Source: an uncultured Flavobacteriales bacterium (lineage in GTDB: Bacteria > Bacteroidota > Bacteroidia > Flavobacteriales_G > Salibacteraceae). Taken from it: a stretch of DNA of 64,000 bases. The stretch is taken from NCBI GenBank assembly GCA_913062955.1, contig CAJXZP010000008.1, positions 27,932-91,931 on the forward strand, in the 5' to 3' direction. The notes under the pieces were generated by a model. It was not told the DNA's origin, did no database searches, and saw only the letters and a list, made by a program, of their open reading frames with translations. Position numbers and translations under genes: made by a program. This document shows positions 30,151 through 37,249 of the stretch, piece after piece; within the stretch, counting starts at the first letter, position 1, and each line of letters opens with the position of its first letter.

Positions 30151-30959
30151 AATATCATTCGCATTGCGAGACCATTCAATTGAGGATGTATTTTTAGATC
30201 TACCCCAGAATTATCTTTTTTAAAGTGCATTACGGGAACAAAATATCCGATTAATGCCCCCACAGAATATCCCACCAGAACATCGGTAATAAAGTGTTCT
30301 CCTGCATCCACCTTGGCCCATCCGGTAACTGCGGGAAGAACTATAGCTCCTGTCCACACGAGTGGCTTCCACTTACTATGGGGATGTGTATCTGAAAAAA
30401 CTTTTGCCGCAAAGAAACCAATCCCAGCGGTGGCGGCCGTGCTTTGCGAAAAGAAGGAAAATCGAGCGTCTAACTCCTGCTTTCTATCCATTGAAACCAT
30501 TGCATTATAAACGTATGGACGGGTTCTTAAAACAGTCGTTTTTGTTACAGAGGCGACTCCATAGGTGACCATTAAAACTTCCATCCCCATAACCCCCATG
30601 ATGACCCATTGCCTACGAATGGATTTATTTGCCAATAACGTAAGGGAAGCTAGCCCTGTACCCAAAAGAACACCTTCGCTAAGTGTATTGGAAGATTCTG
30701 AATAATTGAAAATCGTTTTTCTATCCAAGGAATTTACATCCTGGGGATTCAATTGATTCACCTCATCCCTAGTAAAAGGAGAAACGTTGGTCGAAACCAT
30801 TTGGCCAACGGTTAGCGTCAAAGCCCCAAAACCGACCAAGGAATAATCCACATTACTCGTTAACTCGTAAGGGAATTGTGCAATTACCGAAAATTGGAGC
30901 ATAAAAAAAAGCAATACACTTCCGGCTTTCACCTTCCATGTATTGCTTTTACATTTCAT
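30147..30959 (-). CDS. PAP2-family membrane protein with altered active site
   Basis: About 270 residues; signal-like first helix (SVLLFFMLQFSVIAQ), several membrane segments. PAP2 motif 1 is intact (KTTVLRTRP, KX6RP), and motif 3 is recognisable (DAGEHFITD). In motif 2, where PSGH is expected, the sequence is FFSQST, so the conserved histidine is missing. Phosphatase activity is therefore doubtful. I chose ATG 30959 over a TTG four codons earlier. The first 60 bases of the gene contain a terminator-like hairpin (30903-30950) that would stop transcripts from clpX. Confidence 0.82.
   Translation of the reverse strand: MKCKSNTWKVKAGSVLLFFMLQFSVIAQFPYELTSNVDYSLVGFGALTLTVGQMVSTNVSPFTRDEVNQLNPQDVNSLDRKTIFNYSESSNTLSEGVLLGTGLASLTLLANKSIRRQWVIMGVMGMEVLMVTYGVASVTKTTVLRTRPYVYNAMVSMDRKQELDARFSFFSQSTAATAGIGFFAAKVFSDTHPHSKWKPLVWTGAIVLPAVTGWAKVDAGEHFITDVLVGYSVGALIGYFVPVMHFKKDNSGVDLKIHPQLNGLAMRMIF
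30903..30950 (-). terminator. Terminator-like hairpin inside the PAP2 5' coding region, downstream of clpX
   Basis: On the minus strand the stem AAGCAATACA/TGTATTGCTT (10 perfect pairs, 20-base loop) is followed by eight T. It begins about 25 bases after the clpX stop and lies within the signal-sequence codons of the PAP2 gene. Confidence 0.7.
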
Positions 30960-30972
30960 TTTAGAAAACAAT

Positions 30973-32214
30973 CTAAGCTACGCGTAACTTACTCATTCCC
31001 GATTTTTCAAAATGCTCGGTAGCATATGCTAAATCAATAACCAGTTCACTCATTTTGTTTTCCGCTGCTTCGCTAGGTGTTTCATACATAGCATCTAACA
31101 TAATGGCTTCACAAATGGCTCTTAATCCACGTGCTCCTAACTTAAATTCGTTAGCTCTTTCTACAATAAAGTGAAGTACCTCTTCGGTAACAGTCAACTT
31201 AATCCCTTCCATTTCAAATAGCTTGGTATATTGTTTTATCAAGCTATTTTTTGGTTCGGTTAAAATATTTGTCAGCGCTTCTTTATCTAACGGATTCAAA
31301 TGCGTTAAAACAGGGAAACGACCAATCAATTCTGGAATTAATCCAAAAGATCTTAAATCAGATGGCGCAATGTATTGCAACAGATTTTCTTCATCCACCT
31401 TCTCCAATTTATTCGTGGTATACCCCATCGGTTGCTTATTAATTCTACGGCTAATTTGGGTTTCGATACCATCGAAAGCTCCCCCACAGATAAACAAGAT
31501 ATTTTTGGTATTTACCTCCACCAGTTTTTGTTCCGGATGTTTTCTACCGCCATAAGGAGGTACACCAATTACGGTTCCTTCCAATAGTTTCAATAACCCT
31601 TGTTGCACACCTTCACCTGATACATCTCTGGTGATAGAAGCATTATCGCCTTTACGGGCAATTTTATCGATCTCATCAATAAAGATGATTCCTCTTTCTG
31701 CTAATTCCGGATTGTAATCTGCGGCTTGAAGTAAACGCGCCAAAATAGATTCTACATCCTCTCCAACATACCCTGCTTCGGTAAGCACGGTAGCATCTGC
31801 AATAGCAAAAGGAACATTCAACACCTTGGCAATAGTTTTAGCCAATAATGTTTTTCCCGTACCGGTACGACCGACCATGATCACGTTAGATTTTTCAATC
31901 TCCACATCATCATCAGTAACCACTTGGGTTAAACGTTTAAAGTGATTGTAAACGGCAACGGCCAGTACTTTTTTGGCGTCATCTTGCCCAATAACGTACT
32001 CATTTAATTTGTCATTCAACTCTTTCGGTTTGTATAAAGACAGAGCCGATTGCAAAGTATCCCGAAGTTTATGTTGTGAGTCATCCTCCACAATTTTCAT
32101 TGCTTGCTCCACACAACTATCACAAATGTGACCGGTAGTTCCGCCAATTAGCATTCCTACTTCATTCTTTTGTTTCCCACAAAACGAACACTTAACTGGT
32201 TTTTCGCTTTTCAT
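30973..32214 (-). CDS. clpX: ATP-dependent Clp protease ATP-binding subunit ClpX
   Basis: 413 residues; AAA+ unfoldase that feeds ClpP. N-terminal zinc domain with Cys 9, 12, 31 and 34 (CSFCGK...CDSC); Walker A GRTGTGKT; Walker [12 protein letters not shown]; an RKHPEQ-type pore/ClpP-facing region; and the IGF-like loop as IGRFPV. ATG 32214 is the start; an in-frame TTG 11 codons upstream lies inside the clpP terminator and is rejected. It is separated from clpP by a terminator, so it probably has its own promoter as well as read-through. Confidence 0.97.
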   Translation of the reverse strand: MKSEKPVKCSFCGKQKNEVGMLIGGTTGHICDSCVEQAMKIVEDDSQHKLRDTLQSALSLYKPKELNDKLNEYVIGQDDAKKVLAVAVYNHFKRLTQVVTDDDVEIEKSNVIMVGRTGTGKTLLAKTIAKVLNVPFAIADATVLTEAGYVGEDVESILARLLQAADYNPELAERGIIFIDEIDKIARKGDNASITRDVSGEGVQQGLLKLLEGTVIGVPPYGGRKHPEQKLVEVNTKNILFICGGAFDGIETQISRRINKQPMGYTTNKLEKVDEENLLQYIAPSDLRSFGLIPELIGRFPVLTHLNPLDKEALTNILTEPKNSLIKQYTKLFEMEGIKLTVTEEVLHFIVERANEFKLGARGLRAICEAIMLDAMYETPSEAAENKMSELVIDLAYATEHFEKSGMSKLRVA

Positions 32215-32245
32215 GCTGGTAAAATTATAGATTTTGTCCGGAGAC

Positions 32246-32290
32246 AAAAAAAGAGACTGAAATTTGGGGAATCCCTCCTTTCAGTCTCCA
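32246..32290 (-). terminator. Intrinsic terminator between clpP and clpX
   Basis: Minus-strand stem GAGACTGAAA/TTTCAGTCTC (10 perfect pairs) with a 16-base loop that can itself pair (GGGATTCCC), then seven T. Confidence 0.88.
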
Positions 32291-32311
32291 ATTAAATTTA
32301 GTTATTGTTGT

Positions 32312-32974
32312 TTAGGCTTTTAACAAAACCTCATCAATCATTCCGTAATCTTTGGCTTCAGTAGAAGTCATCCAATAATCACGATCTGAATCGGCCCATA
32401 CCTTATCATATTCTTGACCTGAATGATCCGAAATGATGCTGTATAATTCCTTTTTCAATTTCGCAATTTCACGAGCTGTGATTTCAATATCAGATGCCTG
32501 ACCTTGTGCGCCACCCATGGGTTGGTGAATCATTACTCTGGAATGTTTCAATGCCGAACGCTTTCCTTTGGCACCTGCCGCTAATAAAACAGCTGCCATA
32601 GAAGCCGCCATACCTGTACAGATAGTAGATACTTCGGGTTGGATGTATTGCATGGTATCGTAAATACCTAAACCGGCATACACTGATCCACCCGGACTAT
32701 TGATATAAATATAAATATCCCGATTTGCATCGGCACTCTGCAAGAACAAAAGTTGTGCTTGAATAATGTTAGCTACGTAATCGTCTACGCCTGTACCTAG
32801 AAAAATAATTCGGTCCATCATTAAACGTGAAAACACATCTAATGCTTGCACATTCATTGTACGTTCTTCTAGGATATATGGAGTCATTGAAGACTCAATA
32901 TAATGTTCCATTGCAATGGAACTAATGCCTTTATCTTTTGTTGCGAATTTTTTAAACTCTCTATAATCTGTCAT
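32312..32974 (-). CDS. clpP: ATP-dependent Clp protease proteolytic subunit ClpP
   Basis: 220 residues; serine protease of the ClpXP complex. Catalytic triad Ser125 (GMAASMAA), His150 (RVMIHQP) and Asp199 (SDRDYW) are all present. Starts 3 bases after the tig stop, so tig-clpP is one transcript; clpX follows after a terminator. The arrangement tig-clpP-clpX is the classic chaperone-protease cluster. Confidence 0.97.
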   Translation of the reverse strand: MTDYREFKKFATKDKGISSIAMEHYIESSMTPYILEERTMNVQALDVFSRLMMDRIIFLGTGVDDYVANIIQAQLLFLQSADANRDIYIYINSPGGSVYAGLGIYDTMQYIQPEVSTICTGMAASMAAVLLAAGAKGKRSALKHSRVMIHQPMGGAQGQASDIEITAREIAKLKKELYSIISDHSGQEYDKVWADSDRDYWMTSTEAKDYGMIDEVLLKA

Positions 32975-32977
32975 TGT

Positions 32978-34375
32978 TTATCCGAATAAGTTTGTTAGAC
33001 TGCCCATAATACCTTTTTTAGGAGCTTCACCAGTTGCTAATTTAACGAAATCATCATAAGAAACCGATTTATCTTTCAGCTTTAACGTCTTTTTATAAAA
33101 AGTCATCATTTTAGCAAAATAAAGATCTTCGTATACCTTACGGTACTCTTCTTCATTTTTCATAACGTTCATCGCAGAATCTGTCAATAATTTATCGTCA
33201 GGATCAGGCATTCCGTATTGCGCAAATTGCGTCTTCAAACTTTCTTTGGTGTAGTTCATCAACTCATCTTGATCAATCGCTAAACTATATTTTTTAGTGA
33301 TCTCACTTTCAATTAAGTTCCACTTCAAACCTTCAGCGTACCCTTCGTATGCGGTCTCCACATCTGCTTCATTTGCAAATTGTTGTTGGGTAGCCATGAA
33401 TTCCTTCAAAAAAGAATCTGGTAATTTATGATCAAATTTCTTAGCGTATTCTATTTTGATATCCTTGTATAATTGGATGTCTTCGTAACGAACAAAGATT
33501 TTCTCCAACTCTTGGGTAATCTTAGTATGAAATTCTTCGGTCGTTTTTACCGTATCTTTTCCATACAGTTTATCAAAAAGCTCTACATTCAAATCAGCTG
33601 GCTCCACATGGAAAATCTCTTCTACTACAAAAGAAAAACTTTCTGAAATCTCCATGACTTGTGTCATTCCAATGTTTAGCATTTTAGCCAAATCCTCATC
33701 TCCTTTAGCGACTGCTTTTGGATTCAAAATGATGTCCTTTCCTTTCGTCAATCCCATCAACTTCTTTTTCAATTTTGAATCTTCTACAAACTCTATTGAA
33801 ATCGTTGATTTATGAGAAATACCACCTTCTTTAATTTCACCTGCTTCATTGAGCTCCGTGAACACCCCATTCAGCATATCTTTTTCACCGGCTTTTTCGA
33901 TGTTTGAGAATTTGCCATATTGTTTACGCACATCATCCGAATACTTTTCGATTAATTTTTCGTCCACTTTAATTTTGTGAGCCGTAAACTTATCTTTTTC
34001 CGATACTTCTACCGAAAGCTCTGGAGCAACGCCAATTCTATAGGTAAATGCGGCATCCTTCATGTTATTTACATCCAATACTAAAGACGGATCTGAAACA
34101 GGAATAGGCTGACCTAAAACGGGTATTTTATTTTCTTTAATATACCGATCAACTTGGGTCCCTAGAATTTGATTAATTTCTTGTCCAAGAAGTTGATTTC
34201 CATGCATTTTTCTAATCAGTCCCATTGGAACATGACCTTTTCTGAAGCCAGGCATATTTGCCTTTTTTTGGTGCATTTTCAATTTATTGGTCACTGTATT
34301 TGCGTAATCTAGCGCATCAATATTTACTGTTAAAACTCCAGTTAAATCTTCACTTATTTCGTGTGATACTTTCAT
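32978..34375 (-). CDS. tig: Trigger factor
   Basis: 465 residues; ribosome-bound chaperone at the peptide exit. The ribosome-binding signature appears as PGFRKGHVPMGLI (about residues 41-53, G-F-R-K). A middle region corresponds to the PPIase domain but with little FKBP similarity, as in other Bacteroidota, and a helical C-terminal chaperone domain follows. It is preceded by a 25-codon leader ORF and a promoter at 34501-34508. Confidence 0.93.
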   Translation of the reverse strand: MKVSHEISEDLTGVLTVNIDALDYANTVTNKLKMHQKKANMPGFRKGHVPMGLIRKMHGNQLLGQEINQILGTQVDRYIKENKIPVLGQPIPVSDPSLVLDVNNMKDAAFTYRIGVAPELSVEVSEKDKFTAHKIKVDEKLIEKYSDDVRKQYGKFSNIEKAGEKDMLNGVFTELNEAGEIKEGGISHKSTISIEFVEDSKLKKKLMGLTKGKDIILNPKAVAKGDEDLAKMLNIGMTQVMEISESFSFVVEEIFHVEPADLNVELFDKLYGKDTVKTTEEFHTKITQELEKIFVRYEDIQLYKDIKIEYAKKFDHKLPDSFLKEFMATQQQFANEADVETAYEGYAEGLKWNLIESEITKKYSLAIDQDELMNYTKESLKTQFAQYGMPDPDDKLLTDSAMNVMKNEEEYRKVYEDLYFAKMMTFYKKTLKLKDKSVSYDDFVKLATGEAPKKGIMGSLTNLFG

Positions 34376-34401
34376 CTTTATTCTTTTTTTCTTTTAATCA
34401 A

Positions 34402-34479
34402 TCACATATCGAACTTACGTCCATACTTGGTATTAATTCTTTTAGCCTTCGTATCAAATTCCATTTGGTAACGAGACAT
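34402..34479 (-). CDS. Candidate 25-residue leader peptide upstream of tig
   Basis: An ATG at 34479, 21 bases after a perfect -7 element, opens a 25-codon frame rich in Arg, Lys, Tyr and Met, and closes with TGA 26 bases before the tig ATG. The peptide begins MSRYQMEFDTKAKR. It is the first start codon on the predicted tig mRNA. No homolog is known to me. It may be a real small protein, a regulatory leader or chance. Confidence 0.4.
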   Translation of the reverse strand: MSRYQMEFDTKAKRINTKYGRKFDM

Positions 34480-34500
34480 TTCTTGTAAAAATTAAGGCAA

Positions 34501-34508
34501 CAAAAGTA
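34501..34508 (-). promoter_or_regulatory. -7 promoter element of the tig-clpP transcript
   Basis: Minus strand TACTTTTG (TAnnTTTG). Predicted mRNA leader of about 120 bases that includes the 25-codon ORF. Confidence 0.6.
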
Positions 34509-34594
34509 AGATTTTATCTGGTACCATTTTTCATATATCACTTCTAAAATTTGGGTAAAATCCATAAGAATGAAATGGTATACTGGCCTTTCTT

Positions 34595-34602
34595 TATTTT
34601 TG
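34595..34602 (+). promoter_or_regulatory. -7 promoter element of the Crp/Fnr regulator
   Basis: TATTTTTG lies 38 bases before the ATG at 34641. Confidence 0.5.
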
Positions 34603-34640
34603 TACTGTCAACAAATAAAAAACGTTACTTTTTATAACTC

Positions 34641-35279
34641 ATGGACGACATTAGAAAAATACTAGACCAAAAATTCCCTCAGTTTTTTGACTCTGAACTC
34701 AAGGACGATATTGCAGCTGTGGGCTCGATAAGAACCATCAACGAAGGATTTCATTTAATGGATGTGGGGCAATATGTAAAAAGCATCCCACTAATTGTGG
34801 CAGGAAAACTCAAGATATTTAGAGAAGACGAAGAGGCAAACGAATTGTTTTTGTATTACCTCCATAACAATGAGGCCTGTGCCATCTCTTTAGTGTGTAC
34901 CCTTAACGACCGGGTGAGTCAGGTCCGAGCGGTAGCGATGGAAGAAACCACTATTATTTCCATTCCAATAGAGCATATGGACAAATTCATGATGACCTAC
35001 CGTTCGTGGTATCAATTTGTGGTACGGACCTATGGAATGCGTTTGAATGAAATGTTACATACAATTGACAGCATTGCTTTTAAGAAAATGGATGAACGAT
35101 TATTGGCCTATTTAGAAAAATTGGCAGAAGTAAATGGTTCAACAATCATCCATGATACCCACCAAAATATTGCCGTTGAATTAAACACCTCCCGGGAGGT
35201 GATTTCGCGTTTATTAAAACAAATGGAACGGAAGGGGTTCGTACAATTATCACGTAATCGTATTGAAGTTTTAACTTAG
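34641..35279 (+). CDS. Crp/Fnr-family transcriptional regulator
   Basis: 212 residues. An N-terminal cyclic-nucleotide-binding-like beta roll (about 20-115), a dimer helix, and a C-terminal winged helix with recognition helix VELNTSREVISRLLKQMERKGFVQL (about 180-204). No N-terminal Fe-S cysteine cluster like Fnr. The effector is unknown. It is divergent from the tig unit and convergent with the small thioredoxin-like gene; targets cannot be inferred. Confidence 0.9.
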   Translation: MDDIRKILDQKFPQFFDSELKDDIAAVGSIRTINEGFHLMDVGQYVKSIPLIVAGKLKIFREDEEANELFLYYLHNNEACAISLVCTLNDRVSQVRAVAMEETTIISIPIEHMDKFMMTYRSWYQFVVRTYGMRLNEMLHTIDSIAFKKMDERLLAYLEKLAEVNGSTIIHDTHQNIAVELNTSREVISRLLKQMERKGFVQLSRNRIEVLT

Positions 35280-35295
35280 ACCAAGCGTCATGCCA

Positions 35296-35769
35296 TTACG
35301 GGTGAAGTTCTTTTAGAAACGCTTCTATTAAAGTGACATTCAAATCTGTGGATGTGAATATTTGCTTGTACTGCAATTGACGGATCACTTTTCCAGATTC
35401 AAAATATAAAAGATGTGGAAAAAGAAGCGTGTCCTCTTTTTCCACATCGATATCTTCCAATTGCGTAATAAACTTAATGTTTTCAGGGTTTGAATGTGTT
35501 AAATCACATACAAACTCCCTATCCGATCTTCTGCGTACTGAATTCATAGGAGCCACACACACAAACTCCAATCGGTCATTGGATTTCAAGGAACCAAAAT
35601 AATCCGCTAACTCTGTAAAACATTTGGTACATGCAGGCTGTTTATACACCGCAACAAACCCCGTATACCCAGCCCATTCAAAATCTCTTAAACTTTGGCC
35701 AGTGACGGGCAAAGTGAAGGTTAAACAGCACACCCCAAAGATTAGTTTAGATAACAATTTTGTACACAT
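35296..35769 (-). CDS. Exported thioredoxin-like protein with CTKC motif
   Basis: 157 residues with a signal peptide (LIFGVCCLTFTLPVTGQ) and a thioredoxin-type active site (VYKQPACTKCFTEL, near residue 50), so a periplasmic thiol-disulfide function is plausible. The start ATG 35769 overlaps the end of the upstream gene by 23 bases, implying translational coupling. The fold past the active site is divergent and I cannot assign a subfamily. Confidence 0.7.
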   Translation of the reverse strand: MCTKLLSKLIFGVCCLTFTLPVTGQSLRDFEWAGYTGFVAVYKQPACTKCFTELADYFGSLKSNDRLEFVCVAPMNSVRRRSDREFVCDLTHSNPENIKFITQLEDIDVEKEDTLLFPHLLYFESGKVIRQLQYKQIFTSTDLNVTLIEAFLKELHP

Positions 35770-36892
35770 ACATTTTGTAATTTAATTCATGCTCAAAAAA
35801 CCAATCGTTGTTCCTCGTCTTAAAATCTCCATAAGTCATTCCCTGAACGTTTTTGGGGATTTCAATCTTAACAACATATAATTTCCCATCTTCAACAAAG
35901 TACTTGGAACCATATTCTCCCAATTGAAATGAAGAACAATCTTCGCCAATTACTTCCTCTTGTTCCGGGTATTTATTGGACAAGCCGGATGAATTCAATT
36001 TCCAGTCCCCATCCTTAATCCAGATGTCATAAACCATCTTTAACCTAGTAGGTTCCGTCCCGGAGTTATCCGTTCTTTTCACTAAAATAGCTGTATCATT
36101 AATTAACTCGGTGGTCCAAACATTATCCGAAGTACCTTCAAGTTTTCGTAGTGCACCAAAAGAATTGCCCGGAGATCTCTTTTTATAGTTCTCTTTAATC
36201 GATTTATACAAAGAATCATTTATTCCTTCAAAATCAGAGTTTAGATATGAAAACGCTCCTATTTCTTCCAGTTCATTGTTGAATATTGTTACTTCATATT
36301 TCCCTGGATCACAAATAATATTCAGGTTTTCGGAAAAATTGATGTAAACTTTTGGTGTGGTATGAAGCATTATTGGATACGAAAAATCCATTAGCTTAAA
36401 GGATTTTCTATTCACTTCCAAGAAGGGTGTCTCATTAATATAAAAGGAACCCAACTTCAATTGATTTTTATTTGCAAATGCCATGCTAATATCATAAGAT
36501 GATACCCAACTCGAATCCATATTCCAGATGTTATTAACGGCAGAATAAACTGAGATTTTATTGTTAGCACCTTTATCCGCTACATCAATTAGATAATTAC
36601 CTGAGATAAATACTTCATGCCATACCCCTTTGACTTTTATGCCATCCGTAATTTTAGTTTCTACATTGTAAATAAAAATTTTCTTATCTCCTTTACTAAA
36701 CCATACCAATAATGGCCAAGACATAGCGACCTTCCCTCTAATTACGGCATCCCCAAAATTAGCATTCAGGTTATACTCCTTTACATATTTAAAGTTAGAA
36801 CTAATATTATCCTGACCAAGGGAGATGATTGACAAAAAGAGGAGGAAGCTCGTTCCGCCTCCAACAAATAGCTGTTTCCAATAATTCTTCAT
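35747..36892 (-). CDS. Exported protein of unknown function
   Basis: 381 residues with a signal peptide (QLFVGGGTSFLLFLSIISLGQ). The rest is beta-rich with repeated aromatic/Asp patterns (MSWPLLVWFSKGDKKIFIYN, VWTTELINDTAIL) suggestive of a propeller-like fold, but no family is recognised. Coupled to the thioredoxin-like gene downstream. The last 20 codons have a decayed relative just upstream (36946-37110), pointing to an old tandem duplication. Confidence 0.7.
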   Translation of the reverse strand: MKNYWKQLFVGGGTSFLLFLSIISLGQDNISSNFKYVKEYNLNANFGDAVIRGKVAMSWPLLVWFSKGDKKIFIYNVETKITDGIKVKGVWHEVFISGNYLIDVADKGANNKISVYSAVNNIWNMDSSWVSSYDISMAFANKNQLKLGSFYINETPFLEVNRKSFKLMDFSYPIMLHTTPKVYINFSENLNIICDPGKYEVTIFNNELEEIGAFSYLNSDFEGINDSLYKSIKENYKKRSPGNSFGALRKLEGTSDNVWTTELINDTAILVKRTDNSGTEPTRLKMVYDIWIKDGDWKLNSSGLSNKYPEQEEVIGEDCSSFQLGEYGSKYFVEDGKLYVVKIEIPKNVQGMTYGDFKTRNNDWFFEHELNYKMYVYKIVI

Positions 36893-36945
36893 ATTCTTAG
36901 ACTTAATTTCCTACGTTTGGGTTTAGTTCCACATACAACCCTTTA

Positions 36946-37110
36946 TTAGATAATAATTTTGAAATTTAATTCATCATCAAAAAAACAATCGGTATTTATT
37001 CTTTGACTATCAAACGTATCCCAAGAAGCAGCTGAAAGAAGAACAAGGCGAGCAGAATTAAAAAAGGGTTTCCAATCCAAAATGTTAAGATTTTCAGTTA
37101 AAAGTTCCAT
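36946..37110 (-). pseudogene. 3' remnant of a paralog of the 35747-36892 gene
   Basis: A 54-codon frame ends in FFDDELNFKIII, matching FFEHELNYKMYVYKIVI at the end of the intact neighbour. The DNA also matches over about 50 bases (AATTTAATTCAT, AAACAATCG). The upstream half does not match and there is no signal peptide, so this is probably the tail of a decayed duplicate. Confidence 0.45.
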
Positions 37111-37196
37111 CGTATTCAAGAAAAAAAAGGGATCCCTGCAAATCTAGGTAAAGTAAAAAAACCAGGGTTACTTTAGGGGTGGTTTTACCCCAAAAT

Positions 37197-37228
37197 AAAA
37201 CCCCGATGAATCACTTCATCGGGGTTTT
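37197..37228. terminator. Strong bidirectional terminator downstream of the BNR protein gene
   Basis: AAAACCCCGATGA pairs with TCATCGGGGTTTT across a 6-base loop; A and T tracts on both sides allow it to work on both strands. It serves the minus-strand gene ending at 37250. Confidence 0.88.
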
Positions 37229-37249
37229 CTGTTAACACTATTTCCCTAC

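Larger units (their letters stand above)
36893..37249. other. 357-base gap with a duplicated gene remnant and terminators
   Basis: Holds the remnant of a paralog of the 381-residue gene (see 36946-37110) and two hairpins near its right end, a GGGGT/ACCCC stem at 37175-37190 and a strong terminator at 37197-37228. Nothing else is recognised. Confidence 0.6.

Noticed and set aside
32215..32247. Upstream TTG start for clpX
   Set aside because: It lies in the clpP terminator T tract and adds residues before the conserved zinc domain start.
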